Shown piece after piece: positions 34,930 through 44,187 of a DNA stretch of 64,000 bases. Within the stretch, counting starts at the first letter, position 1. The number at the start of each line of letters is the position of its first letter. A program made the translations under genes and the position numbers. The DNA is from Dinoroseobacter sp042096155 (GTDB lineage Bacteria; Pseudomonadota; Alphaproteobacteria; Rhodobacterales; Rhodobacteraceae): positions 14,281 through 78,280 of the forward strand of contig JBELMC010000002.1 in assembly GCA_042096155.1 (NCBI GenBank), read 5' to 3'. The notes under the pieces were generated by a model. That model saw only the letters and a list, made by a program, of their open reading frames with translations. It ran no database searches and was not told the DNA's origin.

Positions 34930-35976
34930 TTATATGACATGTTTGGATTGATGTGACAGCCCCCGTGCTGCGCGATCTTGAGCCTCAAGCTGCGCAAACA
35001 ATCCCAAAAGCTTTCCAGACCGGCCCTCACCCCAACTGGATTGGGCACGCCGCGCTGCAGCGGCATCCACAAGAAACGCACATTCTCGCAATGGCCGGGC
35101 ATACAACACCGCCGAGCGCGGCATCGTCATTGTCATGATCGTCGAGACGGCAGACGCACCGATCCAACGGAGCTTTTGCGCTTTGGTGGTGCGGGCGCGA
35201 TGATTGATGTTGTCATAGCGGTGCCGCACCACATCACGACCGATCCCGGCATAGATCTTACGCGCCGCAAAAATACCGGGACGCACCGATATCGGCAGAG
35301 CAGCAACGCCAGTCTCACCCCGGTAATAGAGGCGGTTGGCTTCGGCCAAAAGCGTCCGGGTGACCCGCTCCAATGGCGCGGACGGCTTTGGGTCCGCCAA
35401 AAACGCATCCGGGTCGAGGCCATAATCTTCCATCATCTTGGTTGGAAGATAAAGCCGACCCTCGCGGGCATCTTCACCCACATCGCGGGCAATATTGGTC
35501 AGTTGCATCGCAACGCCCAGATCGCAGGCGCGTGCCAACGCATCTGCATCGCGCACCCCCATCAACACTGTCATCATCGCACCGACAGCAGCGGCGACCC
35601 GAGCGGCATAAGCCCGCACGTCACTGAGCGTTTCGTAACGGTGACCCATCGCATCCCAGGCAAATCCTTCCAGCAGGGCTTCGGGCAACTCGCGGGGCAT
35701 ATTATGGTGCTCGACCATTGCCGCAAATGCCCGATCTGTGGGTGTGTCACGCGGCACACCCCGATAGGCCAGATCCAAGCGATCCCGCAACGACAACACG
35801 GCTGCCGCCTTTTCATCCACTAAGTCAACAGCATCATCAGCAAGACGACAAAATGCATAGAGCGCAAGCGCTGGGTCACGAACCTTGGCGGGCAAAAGTC
35901 TTGATGCAGCATAAAAACTTAACGAGCCGTGTTTGATTGCCTCGCGGCAATGCTCCATATCGGTGGCATGGCTCAT
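34930..35976 (-). CDS. crtB: CrtB, phytoene synthase
   Basis: CrtB condenses two GGPP to phytoene. The 348-residue product has both Asp-rich motifs (FCRLADDAVDLVDE and LTNIARDVGEDAREGRLYLP) and the squalene/phytoene synthase C-terminal signature region. Start ATG 35976 (MSHATDMEHC) overlaps the crtI stop as ATGA; an earlier ATG at 36039 lies in crtI. Confidence 0.96.
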   Translation of the reverse strand: MSHATDMEHCREAIKHGSLSFYAASRLLPAKVRDPALALYAFCRLADDAVDLVDEKAAAVLSLRDRLDLAYRGVPRDTPTDRAFAAMVEHHNMPRELPEALLEGFAWDAMGHRYETLSDVRAYAARVAAAVGAMMTVLMGVRDADALARACDLGVAMQLTNIARDVGEDAREGRLYLPTKMMEDYGLDPDAFLADPKPSAPLERVTRTLLAEANRLYYRGETGVAALPISVRPGIFAARKIYAGIGRDVVRHRYDNINHRARTTKAQKLRWIGASAVSTIMTMTMPRSAVLYARPLRECAFLVDAAAARRAQSSWGEGRSGKLLGLFAQLEAQDRAARGLSHQSKHVI

Positions 35977-37544
35977 TCTGCGGCCATCTTCACCTGCGTC
36001 GGCACAGACGCAAAAGTGGGCTCTGGTACCATCTTGCACAGCACCTCGGCGCTCGAAATTACGCCAGGCACACCCGCGCCAGGGTGGGTGCCCGCACCGG
36101 CCAGAAACAAACCCCTCGCCTCTTCGCTGACGTTGTGAGGTCGGAAATACGCGCTTTGCAGGATTCGCGGTTCCAAGGAAAAACCTGCGCCTTTCGGCGA
36201 CAGATATCTCGTTTGGAATGTATCCGGCGTAAATATCTTGCTGGTTGAGATATGGTCCTCGAAGCCCGGCATCATTTGATCGAGAACCTTGGCGACCTTC
36301 TTGCGGTATTTTGGTTCTTCCATGGTCCAGTCCACTGGGTTTTCATGGCCCAAATGCGGCACTGGCGACAGCACGTAGAACGTATCATCCCCTCGAGGGG
36401 CAACGCTCGGATCGGTCAGAGATGGCCGGTGAACGTAGAGGCTCATGTCATCGGCGAGCCGGCCTTTGATGAAGATGTCTTTCAAAAGACCTTCATAGCG
36501 CGGGCCGCTGACAATTGTGTGATGGCCCACATCCGCCCATTTTCCCTTAGTCCCTTTGGTGCCGAAATACCAGACATAGAGCCCCATCGACCAGCGCTTG
36601 GCATCTAACTTGGCTTTGGTCCACCGCTTTTTGGGATGGTTGCGCAACAGACGCGTGTAGGTGTGGCCCGCGTCGGCATTGCTCACCACCAGATTGGCCA
36701 GAATTGTCTCACCGCCAACCAATTTAACGCCCTCGACTGCGCCGTCCTTCGTGATGATTTCATCAACTTCGGTGTCCATCCGAACGATGCCACCCTGGTC
36801 TTCAATGACACGAACCATCGCATCGGCAATCGCCTGGACGCCGCCCATCGCATAATGGACGCCGAACTGATGTTCGAGATGCCCAACCAACGCATACATC
36901 GACGTCACATTCATTGGATCGCCGCCGATAAACAACGGATGAAACGACAGCGCCATACGCAAGCGCGGATCGCGTACGTGCTTCTTGACCAATTGCAAAA
37001 TCGATTGATCAGCGCGCAACATGGCAAATTGAGGCAAGACTTTGATGGTCTCCCATGCGTTATGCATTGGCTTGGCGACCAGTCCTTCAAATCCCACAAC
37101 ATATCGGCGCTTCGCAGCTTTCATAAACGCGCGGTACCCGTCTAGATCCCCAGGCGACAGCCGCGAGATTTCGGCCTCCATCGCTTCGGTATTTTGGCAC
37201 GCTGCAAAATGAGAGCCGTCGGGCCAGCGAATCGTGTAAAATGGATCTAAGGGTTTTAAAGTGACATCATCGCGAAAATTACGACCACAGGCGGCCCAGA
37301 GATCCTCATACACCTGTGGAACCGTGATAATCGTCGGGCCCAGATCAAACCTGTGACCGTCTTGGCTGATCGATGAGCCACGTCCACCGGGCCGGTCCAG
37401 CTTGTCAAATACCGTCACCGCATAGCCTTTTGCACCCAGCCGCATGGCTGCCGCCAGTCCGCCTAGACCTGCTCCGACCACCAAAGCGGCTTGGCGGTCA
37501 TCTGCAACAGCTTGAGCAGCTCGGATGGGATCGACTCGGGTCAT
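35973..37544 (-). CDS. crtI: CrtI, phytoene desaturase
   Basis: CrtI desaturates phytoene; the acyclic spheroidene pathway needs the three-step product neurosporene. The 523-residue flavoprotein has the FAD motif ALVVGAGLGGLAAAMRL at about 20-36 and the C-terminal signature GLFLAGAGTHPGAGVPGVISSAEV. The ATG at 37544 lies 19 bp from the PpsR operator. In Rhodobacter crtA is the divergent neighbour; here grxC is. Confidence 0.97.
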   Translation of the reverse strand: MTRVDPIRAAQAVADDRQAALVVGAGLGGLAAAMRLGAKGYAVTVFDKLDRPGGRGSSISQDGHRFDLGPTIITVPQVYEDLWAACGRNFRDDVTLKPLDPFYTIRWPDGSHFAACQNTEAMEAEISRLSPGDLDGYRAFMKAAKRRYVVGFEGLVAKPMHNAWETIKVLPQFAMLRADQSILQLVKKHVRDPRLRMALSFHPLFIGGDPMNVTSMYALVGHLEHQFGVHYAMGGVQAIADAMVRVIEDQGGIVRMDTEVDEIITKDGAVEGVKLVGGETILANLVVSNADAGHTYTRLLRNHPKKRWTKAKLDAKRWSMGLYVWYFGTKGTKGKWADVGHHTIVSGPRYEGLLKDIFIKGRLADDMSLYVHRPSLTDPSVAPRGDDTFYVLSPVPHLGHENPVDWTMEEPKYRKKVAKVLDQMMPGFEDHISTSKIFTPDTFQTRYLSPKGAGFSLEPRILQSAYFRPHNVSEEARGLFLAGAGTHPGAGVPGVISSAEVLCKMVPEPTFASVPTQVKMAAE

Positions 37545-37563
37545 GTTGGGCTTTCATCTTATA

Positions 37564-37581
37564 TGTCAATTTTAGTTTACA
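37564..37581. promoter_or_regulatory. PpsR operator upstream of crtI
   Basis: TGTCAATTTTAGTTTACA fits TGT-N12-ACA and stands 19 bp before the crtI ATG. An ACAC-GATAA-GTGT repeat follows directly (37579-37591). Confidence 0.8.
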
Positions 37582-37707
37582 CGATAAGTGTCTATATTCA
37601 AATGGAAAGCGATAGACCCTACCGCGACCACCGCAGGTGGGGGTGACACCAGCCGAATGGGCTATTAAGTCTGTACCAAATCCGTAACTTTCAAAGAGCC
37701 CAGCCTG

Positions 37708-37965
37708 ATGCAAACCGTTGAAATATATACCTCTCCATTGTGTGGCTTTTGCCACATGGCCAAAGAGCTTCTCAGCTCGAAATCTGTCAGTTTTGCAGAA
37801 ACGGATCTGTCCCGGCAGCCTGAGAAACGGGCAGAGATGCTGAAACGGGCCGGTGGCAAGCATACAGTCCCCCAGATCTTCATCGGTGGCAGACATATTG
37901 GCGGCTGTGATGATTTGATGGCGCTGGAACGCGCGGGCAAGCTCGACGCAATGTTAACCGCCTAA
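37708..37965 (+). CDS. grxC: Glutaredoxin 3 (GrxC)
   Basis: This 85-residue thioredoxin-fold protein has the active site CGFC (residues 12-15) and the glutathione-binding segments TVPQIFIGGRHIGGCDD, typical of GrxC. It marks the left end of the non-photosynthetic block and runs divergently from crtI. In many alphaproteobacteria grxC follows comF, which here lies 20 kb away at the other end of the block. Confidence 0.93.
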   Translation: MQTVEIYTSPLCGFCHMAKELLSSKSVSFAETDLSRQPEKRAEMLKRAGGKHTVPQIFIGGRHIGGCDDLMALERAGKLDAMLTA

Positions 37966-38145
37966 CTTTATGAAAACCGGCCATTCGTAGATATCGATGA
38001 CATCCGCTGAACTGCGAAGTCTTCATGGCTTCCATAAGTTTTCGAGATAATGCCGTGTCTCGGGCCGTCCGAGAACTGGGTCACGAGAGAGGTTTTGGCC
38101 CCGCATATGCGGATCGGTCAACAGACGGCCGCCTGACGAAAACTC

Positions 38146-38161
38146 GGTTTCACGTGAAACA
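38146..38161. promoter_or_regulatory. parS-like ParB binding site
   Basis: GGTTTCACGTGAAACA matches the bacterial parS consensus TGTTTCACGTGAAACA at 15 of 16 positions and contains the perfect 14-bp palindrome GTTTCACGTGAAAC. It sits in the 251-bp gap between grxC and the aminotransferase gene. The same gap holds a TCTCGG/CCGAGA hairpin (38058-38074) and the palindrome CCGCATATGCGG (38101-38112). Confidence 0.75.
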
Positions 38162-38216
38162 GACTTGCGAGATGCGCTGGGCTGGATAGGCTGACCCAAA
38201 ACACCCCGGAGCCGCT

Positions 38217-39128
38217 ATGTCACAGGACGCCGTCACCACTCATCAAGCCGAGGATGATGAGCGCAATCAATCGATCCTGATCTATGTCGATGGCGTACTG
38301 AAACCGCGTGCTGACGCGACCGTATCCGTGTACGATTCCGGCTTTATGCTCGGCGACGGCATTTGGGAAGGATTGCGGCTGTACAATGGCAAATGGGCGT
38401 TTTTGGACGCACATATCGATCGGCTGTTTGAGGGCGCTAAAGCGATTGATCTGAATATCGGGCTCGACCGCGCCGGGGTCATTGCCGCGCTGGACAAAAC
38501 CCGAAAGGCCAACGGCATGACCAGCGATGCCCATGCGCGCTTGATGGTAACGCGTGGCGTCAAGATATTACCGTTTCAGCATCCGAGCCTGTCACGCAGC
38601 GGGCCAACGATGGTCATTATCATGGAGCACTCCAAACCGAAACTGCCACGTCCTATTCGCTTGGCGACGGTACCGCATCTGCGTGGGTTGCCGATGACGC
38701 AGGATCCAAAGTTGAATTCCCATTCCAAGCTGAACTGCATTCTCGCTTGTATTGCAGCGGAAAAAGCCGGTGCCGACGAGGCGTTGATGCTGGATGTGCA
38801 TGGCTTCGTAAATACGACAAACGCTTGTAATTTTTTTATCGTTCGAAATCATGAAGTTTGGACCTCGACCGCCGATTATTGTATGAATGGAATTACCCGG
38901 CAAAGAGTGATCGATCTGTGTCACGCCCATCAAATCCCTGTTTTTGAAAGAAATTTTTCGCTGGTCGACACGTACAGCGCGGATGAGGCCTTCTTGACCG
39001 GGACGTTTGGCGCGCAAACACCTGTCAGCGAAATTGATGGGCGCAAGATCGGTGACGGCGAGATGGGGCCAATGACAGAGCGGATCCGATCGCTTTACAA
39101 AAGCTTGATTGCGCGAGACTGCGCGTGA
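38217..39128 (+). CDS. Class IV PLP-dependent aminotransferase (branched-chain aminotransferase-like)
   Basis: The 303-residue protein is a fold-type IV aminotransferase: N-terminal YVDGVLKPRADATVSVYDSGFMLGDGIWEGLRLYNGKW, central NSHSKLNCILACIAAEKAGADEALMLD with the PLP lysine expected in SKLN, and NGITRQRVIDLC near the C-terminus. It resembles IlvE/D-amino-acid aminotransferases, but the substrate cannot be read from sequence. It overlaps the next gene (TGATG), so the two products probably act together. Confidence 0.88.
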   Translation: MSQDAVTTHQAEDDERNQSILIYVDGVLKPRADATVSVYDSGFMLGDGIWEGLRLYNGKWAFLDAHIDRLFEGAKAIDLNIGLDRAGVIAALDKTRKANGMTSDAHARLMVTRGVKILPFQHPSLSRSGPTMVIIMEHSKPKLPRPIRLATVPHLRGLPMTQDPKLNSHSKLNCILACIAAEKAGADEALMLDVHGFVNTTNACNFFIVRNHEVWTSTADYCMNGITRQRVIDLCHAHQIPVFERNFSLVDTYSADEAFLTGTFGAQTPVSEIDGRKIGDGEMGPMTERIRSLYKSLIARDCA

Positions 39129-39820
39129 TGCGGATTGCAATGTGGTCAGGGCCACGGAACCTCTCAACCGCGATGATGTATAGCTTTGGTGCGCGTGATG
39201 ATTTTACCGTTTCGGATGAACCTTTTTATGCCGCCTATTTGGATGCGACCGGTATTGAGCACCCGATGTGCGCCGAGATCCTCACCTCGCAACCTACAGA
39301 TCCGCACAGGGTTGCGCGCCACTGCGCTGGACCTGTTCCAGACGGTAAGCGCCACTGGTATCAAAAGCATATGACCCATCATATGATCGCATCTGTCCCG
39401 ACAGATTGGCTCAATGCGGTGGTGAACGTATATCTGATCCGCCATCCTGCACGGGTTATCGCCAGCTATGCCGCGAAACGAGAGAAGGCAACGCTGAAAG
39501 ATTTAGGGTTCACACGGCAACTGGAGCTATTTGAACGGTTCCCTGGGCCGGTTATCGACAGCTCCGATATTCGGGCCAACCCCGAAACAATGTTGCAAAA
39601 GCTTTGCGCGGAAATTGGGTTGCCCTGGGATGATACAATGTTGCGCTGGCCAGCGGGAGGTCACAAAAACGATGGGGTTTGGGCGCGGCACTGGTACGCA
39701 ACGGTGCACCGCTCTACCGGATTCACGCAGGCCGATGGGCCATGTCCCCCCGAAAAGAGCGCTCTTCTGGACGCAGCGTTACCAATTTATCAAACACTGG
39801 CCGCGCATCGCATCAGCTGA
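39128..39820 (+). CDS. Sulfotransferase-like P-loop protein coupled to the aminotransferase
   Basis: The 230-residue product begins MRIAMWSGPRNLSTAMMYSFG, a P-loop-like phosphosulfate-binding segment of sulfotransferase-like proteins, and continues with VVNVYLIRHPARVIASYAAKRE, the second PAPS-type region. The substrate is unknown. The start ATG overlaps the stop of the class IV aminotransferase; a GTG three bases earlier is an alternative. Plant branched-chain aminotransferase-like proteins carry a related domain fused to a class IV aminotransferase, supporting a joint function. It converges with argG (8-bp overlap). Confidence 0.75.
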   Translation: MRIAMWSGPRNLSTAMMYSFGARDDFTVSDEPFYAAYLDATGIEHPMCAEILTSQPTDPHRVARHCAGPVPDGKRHWYQKHMTHHMIASVPTDWLNAVVNVYLIRHPARVIASYAAKREKATLKDLGFTRQLELFERFPGPVIDSSDIRANPETMLQKLCAEIGLPWDDTMLRWPAGGHKNDGVWARHWYATVHRSTGFTQADGPCPPEKSALLDAALPIYQTLAAHRIS

Positions 39821-41039
39821 TCCGCTTGTTTCGCGCCGCCAGAAGCTTCAGACGCAGGGCGTTCAACTGGATGAAACCCGCAGCGTCTTTCTGATCATAA
39901 GCCCCGGCATCTTCTTCAAAAGTCACATGCGCCTCGGAATACAATGAATAATCTGACCAACGACCCACCGTGCGCGCAGAACCTTTGTATAATTTCAGCT
40001 TCACTACACCAGTGACATGCTGTTGGCTTTTGTCGATGGCAGCTTGCAACATCTCGCGTTCGGGCGCGTACCAAAACCCGTTATAGATCAATTCGGCATA
40101 GCGTGGCATCAGCTCGTCTTTCAGATGAGCCGCGCCACGATCCAACGTGATTGATTCGATACCGCGATGCGCCTCAAGCAGCAAAGTGCCGCCCGGGGTC
40201 TCGTAGATACCGCGTGATTTCATGCCCACGAACCGACCCTCAACCAGATCAAGACGACCGCAGCCATGTTTGCCGCCCAGCTCATTGAGCTTGGTCAGAA
40301 GGGCCGCGGGGGACATGGTTTCGCCATTGATCGAGACGGCGTCGCCTTTCTCGAACCCGATTTCAACAAATTCCGGCGTATTGGGCGCATCCTCGGGGTG
40401 GACGGTCCGCTGGTAGACATAAGCGGGCGCCATATCCGCCGGGTTTTCTAAAACTTTGCCTTCCGACGATGTGTGCAGAAGGTTGGCATCGACACTGAAC
40501 GGTGCTTCGCCGCGCTTGTCTTTCGCGATCGGTATCTGGTGAGCCTCGGCGAATTCCAGCAATTTTGTACGGCTGGTCAGATCCCATTCGCGCCAGGGCG
40601 CAATGACTTTGATCTCTGGGTTAAGAGCATAGGCGGCAAGCTCAAAGCGGACCTGATCATTGCCTTTACCGGTCGCACCATGAGCCACTGCGTCAGCACC
40701 GGTCAGCGCAGCAATTTCCACCAAACGCTTGGAAATCAGCGGCCGGGCAATCGACGTTCCCAGCAAATAGAGCCCTTCGTAAACCGCATTGGCGCGGAAC
40801 ATCGGAAACACGAAATCGCGCACGAATTCTTCGCGAACATCTTCGATGTAAATGTTCTCTGACGGGATCCCCAACAGCTCGGCCTTTTGCCGGGCAGGCT
40901 CCAGTTCTTCGCCCTGACCGAGATCGGCGGTGAAAGTGACCACTTCGCAGCCATATTCGCTCTGCAACCATTTCAGAATGATCGAAGTATCCAAGCCGCC
41001 GGAATAGGCGAGCACGACTTTCTTTGGGGCGGTGGCCAT
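39813..41039 (-). CDS. argG: Argininosuccinate synthase
   Basis: ArgG joins citrulline and aspartate with ATP in arginine synthesis. The 408-residue product begins with the nucleotide-binding AYSGGLDTSIILKWL motif and has family blocks such as GATGKGNDQVRFEL and YQRTVHPEDAP. Length is usual. It is divergent from ilvA across 161 bp and overlaps the sulfotransferase-like gene tail to tail. Confidence 0.97.
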   Translation of the reverse strand: MATAPKKVVLAYSGGLDTSIILKWLQSEYGCEVVTFTADLGQGEELEPARQKAELLGIPSENIYIEDVREEFVRDFVFPMFRANAVYEGLYLLGTSIARPLISKRLVEIAALTGADAVAHGATGKGNDQVRFELAAYALNPEIKVIAPWREWDLTSRTKLLEFAEAHQIPIAKDKRGEAPFSVDANLLHTSSEGKVLENPADMAPAYVYQRTVHPEDAPNTPEFVEIGFEKGDAVSINGETMSPAALLTKLNELGGKHGCGRLDLVEGRFVGMKSRGIYETPGGTLLLEAHRGIESITLDRGAAHLKDELMPRYAELIYNGFWYAPEREMLQAAIDKSQQHVTGVVKLKLYKGSARTVGRWSDYSLYSEAHVTFEEDAGAYDQKDAAGFIQLNALRLKLLAARNKRIS

Positions 41040-41200
41040 CGCAAGTCCTTCCGTATTTTTACGGCGCGGTTACCGGCTTTTGGGCTTACGTGCAAGGCGG
41101 GCCGCGCGCGGCGCATAATTGCCCGGCATTGGGTTTTGCTTTACCGATTTCAGCAGCTTATGGTGCGTGTTGGACGCGTCTTCGGATAAAGGTCTCGATT

Positions 41201-42442
41201 TTGGGTGATTTTGCGAAAGCGGCACAAGCGGCCATGGATGAAATGCGACAGGTGTTCCCGGCAACGCCGTTGCAGCGAAATGCGTTTTTATCTGACCGAT
41301 TTAACGCTGAGATCTGGTTGAAACGCGAAGATTTGTCGCCAGTGCGGTCCTATAAAATCCGTGGTGCATATAATGCGCTGCGAAAACAAGTTGGTGTCGG
41401 ACAAACGCAGTTTGTTTGCGCCAGTGCAGGCAACCATGCGCAGGGCGTGGCCTATGTATGCGCGCATTTCGGCGTTCACGGGGTGATCTTTATGCCAGTG
41501 ACGACACCGCGCCAGAAAATTGACAAAACACGCGCCTTTGGCGGTGCTGCAATCGATATTCGGCTGGTTGGCGATTACGTTGACGATACGCTGGCAGCCG
41601 CAAAAGACTATTGCCACGAAGTGGGCGGATATTTTCTTTCCCCTTTTGACGATTTGGACGTGATTGAAGGACAGGCCAGCGTTGCAGCTGAGATTTTGGC
41701 AGATCTGCCGCAAGCGCCTGATATGATGGTATTGCCTGTTGGCGGCGGCGGGCTGTCTTCAGGAACAACAGCCTATATGCGTGAGATGGCGCCTGACACC
41801 GAATTTCGTTTGGTAGAACCACTTGGTGCGCGCTCTCTTGCAATCGCGCTTGAGGACCGAGCCCCATCGACAGTGCGGCCCATAGATAACTTTGTTGATG
41901 GCGCTGCCGTCGCACGGATTGGCGCACAGAATTTCGAGTTTTTGAAGCATATCAATCGCGCTCATGTGCTTGCCGCACCAGAAGACCGAATTTGTGCAAC
42001 GATTGTCGAGATGTTGAATGTCGAAGGTATCGTGCTGGAACCGGCAGGCGCATTGGCAATTGATGTTTTGGATCAAATAAATGCGGATATTGTCGGCAAA
42101 ACAGTGGTTTGTATCACATCAGGCGGAAATTTTGACTTCGAGCGTTTGCCAGAAGTGAAGGAACGTGCGCTCCGGTACACCGGGCTTAAAAAATACTTTA
42201 TTTTGCGGATGCCGCAGCGGCCTGGCGCGCTGAGGGAATTTCTGTCTTTTCTGGGTCCAGACGATGATATTTCTCGGTTTGAATATCTCAAAAAATCTGC
42301 GCGTAATTTTGGGTCCGTTCTGATTGGTATCGAAACCAAGGAGCGAGAAGCCTTCGATGAGTTGTTCACCAAAATGCAGGCGCGCGGCTTTTCATACCGC
42401 GATATCACCGGCGATGAGGTCTTGTCCGAATTCCTGATCTAA
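41201..42442 (+). CDS. ilvA: Threonine dehydratase (IlvA)
   Basis: IlvA deaminates threonine to 2-oxobutyrate for isoleucine synthesis. The product has the PLP lysine motif in LSPVRSYKIRGAYNAL, CASAGNHAQGVAY, the phosphate loop PVGGGGLSSG, and a C-terminal ACT-like regulatory part. No ATG precedes the conserved N-terminus; TTG 41201 with AAAGG about ten bases upstream gives 413 residues and is the likely start. A frame open to 41024 crosses the argG promoter. Confidence 0.9.
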   Translation: MGDFAKAAQAAMDEMRQVFPATPLQRNAFLSDRFNAEIWLKREDLSPVRSYKIRGAYNALRKQVGVGQTQFVCASAGNHAQGVAYVCAHFGVHGVIFMPVTTPRQKIDKTRAFGGAAIDIRLVGDYVDDTLAAAKDYCHEVGGYFLSPFDDLDVIEGQASVAAEILADLPQAPDMMVLPVGGGGLSSGTTAYMREMAPDTEFRLVEPLGARSLAIALEDRAPSTVRPIDNFVDGAAVARIGAQNFEFLKHINRAHVLAAPEDRICATIVEMLNVEGIVLEPAGALAIDVLDQINADIVGKTVVCITSGGNFDFERLPEVKERALRYTGLKKYFILRMPQRPGALREFLSFLGPDDDISRFEYLKKSARNFGSVLIGIETKEREAFDELFTKMQARGFSYRDITGDEVLSEFLI

Positions 42443-42771
42443 ATGGCCCAGGATTGCTTGGGCAACCCAAGCATAAAGGCATCACAGGTCTTGTCATAGG
42501 CGATAACAACAGTGCTGAGATCCATGGGCCCCTCGTCATGGGTCTTTTCCAGCGTTTCACAAATCTTGCGCACCGGCTGAAAACCAAGGTTCCCCGACAT
42601 CCCCTTGAGAAAGTGCAGCACTGGGCCCGGGGTGTTGCAAATTGGATTATTGCGCAATGGGGTGAGCGTTTCTTCTGCTTCTTCGAGAAAAATCTCAACA
42701 ACTTCGTCAAAGTCTTCGGCGCCAACTTCTTCTCTCAGCTCGCCAACCCGTGCCCAATCGATCATCGACAT
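42439..42771 (-). CDS. Hpt-domain phosphotransfer protein
   Basis: This 110-residue, all-helical protein has the histidine phosphotransfer motif around VLHFLKGMSGNLGF, with His53 as the probable phosphorylation site. It is divergent from the response-regulator phosphatase gene 126 bp away, which makes that protein a candidate partner. Its 3' end overlaps ilvA by 4 bp. Confidence 0.85.
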   Translation of the reverse strand: MSMIDWARVGELREEVGAEDFDEVVEIFLEEAEETLTPLRNNPICNTPGPVLHFLKGMSGNLGFQPVRKICETLEKTHDEGPMDLSTVVIAYDKTCDAFMLGLPKQSWAI

Positions 42772-42897
42772 CCCCTTCTATTTTTTCGTTCGATATAAGC
42801 GCAAATTGTTTAGACTATGTTACTGGGCGGCGCTCTTTATTTCATCAGTTGTTAAATCCCGTCGGGCACCCATTGCGTGGGGCGCGAGAGTGAAGCG

Positions 42898-44187
42898 ATG
42901 GTAAATAACAGTCCGGTTGGTAAGATTAACATGGTTGATCCGGCACAAAGGCCGCAGCCCAAACGACCTATTATTGTGGTCGATGACAGTCGGTTTCAGC
43001 GCCGAATTCTGTCGGCAACCTTGCGCAGGTGCGGGTATGATGTAATCGAAGCTGATTCGGGCGCCGAAGCCCTGGCCATCCTCGACAAAACGCCAGTCGA
43101 TATGGTCATCAGTGACTGGCTCATGCCCGGCATGACTGGCCTGGAGCTCTGCGCGGCTCTGCGTAATCGCCCAGATACAGGCTATACATATCTGATTTTG
43201 CTGACATCAAAAAACGAAAAAGCCGAGATTGCGGCAGGCCTCAATGCAGGTGCAGATGATTTCTTGACCAAGCCAGTCAACGGTCTGGAACTGGAGGCCC
43301 GGATCAGAGCGGGCGAGCGGTTGCTGGATATGGAACGCGCCTTGGTGGTCAAAAATGAGGAAGTCAGCTATGCGCTTGACCAAATTCAAACCCTATATGA
43401 CGCGATTGATCGTGATTTGCAGGAGGCCAAGACACTGCAGCAATCTCTGCTGCGTGATAAAGATGCGACCTTTGGTCCTGCAAAACTGAGCCTTATGCTT
43501 GAGTCCAGCGGGCATGTTGGCGGCGACCTGACAGGTTTTTTTCGTATCAATGACAGACATCTGGGGCTCTATAGCTTGGATGTCAGCGGTCATGGGGTCA
43601 GTTCGGCACTTATGACGGCGCGTTTGGCTGGGTTGTTGTCGGGCTCTACGCCGGGACAGAACCTTGCGCTGGGCTTGAATGAGGCAGGTGAAACCGTGCC
43701 CCGCAACCCAGAAGATGTGGCCGCCGAATTGAACGAGATGTTGCTGTTTGATATGGAAACGCAGCACTATTTCACCATAGTGCTTGCGACTTTGGATTTG
43801 CAGACCGGCGCTCTGCATGGGGTTCAGGCCGGCCATCCGCACCCGTTGCTTTATCGGAAACGTGGCAAGATGGAGATCTTGGGCAATGGTGGCTTGCCGA
43901 TCGGTCTGATCCCGGGTGCAACCTATGATCCGTTTTTTGCCAAGATGCGCAACGGCGACCGGTTGGTCTTGATGTCGGATGGGGTGACTGAGGCGACCGC
44001 CCCCGATGGCGAAATGCTGGACACAGACGGCGCAATCAAGTTGCTAAGGCGTCAAAAAAGAACGGAAACCTCGTTTGTATTGCCGAATATTGCCAAAGAC
44101 TTGAGGATGCTCACTGGCGAAGTCGCTTTTGAAGACGATGTGTCAGGGCTGGTATTGGATTTCGATCACGCCCATTTGGAAAACTGA
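42898..44187 (+). CDS. Response regulator with PP2C-type serine phosphatase output
   Basis: The 429-residue protein has an N-terminal receiver domain (acid pair D29-D30, phosphoacceptor about D73 in VISDWLMPGMTG, conserved lysine in DDFLTKPVN), a helical linker (about 145-185) and a C-terminal SpoIIE/RsbU-type PP2C domain (GGDLTGFF, DVSGHGVSSALM, LMSDGVTEA). Such proteins usually control an anti-sigma antagonist by dephosphorylation. ATG 42898 is chosen; a GTG at 42877 is possible. No anti-sigma factor gene is nearby. Confidence 0.9.
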   Translation: MVNNSPVGKINMVDPAQRPQPKRPIIVVDDSRFQRRILSATLRRCGYDVIEADSGAEALAILDKTPVDMVISDWLMPGMTGLELCAALRNRPDTGYTYLILLTSKNEKAEIAAGLNAGADDFLTKPVNGLELEARIRAGERLLDMERALVVKNEEVSYALDQIQTLYDAIDRDLQEAKTLQQSLLRDKDATFGPAKLSLMLESSGHVGGDLTGFFRINDRHLGLYSLDVSGHGVSSALMTARLAGLLSGSTPGQNLALGLNEAGETVPRNPEDVAAELNEMLLFDMETQHYFTIVLATLDLQTGALHGVQAGHPHPLLYRKRGKMEILGNGGLPIGLIPGATYDPFFAKMRNGDRLVLMSDGVTEATAPDGEMLDTDGAIKLLRRQKRTETSFVLPNIAKDLRMLTGEVAFEDDVSGLVLDFDHAHLEN

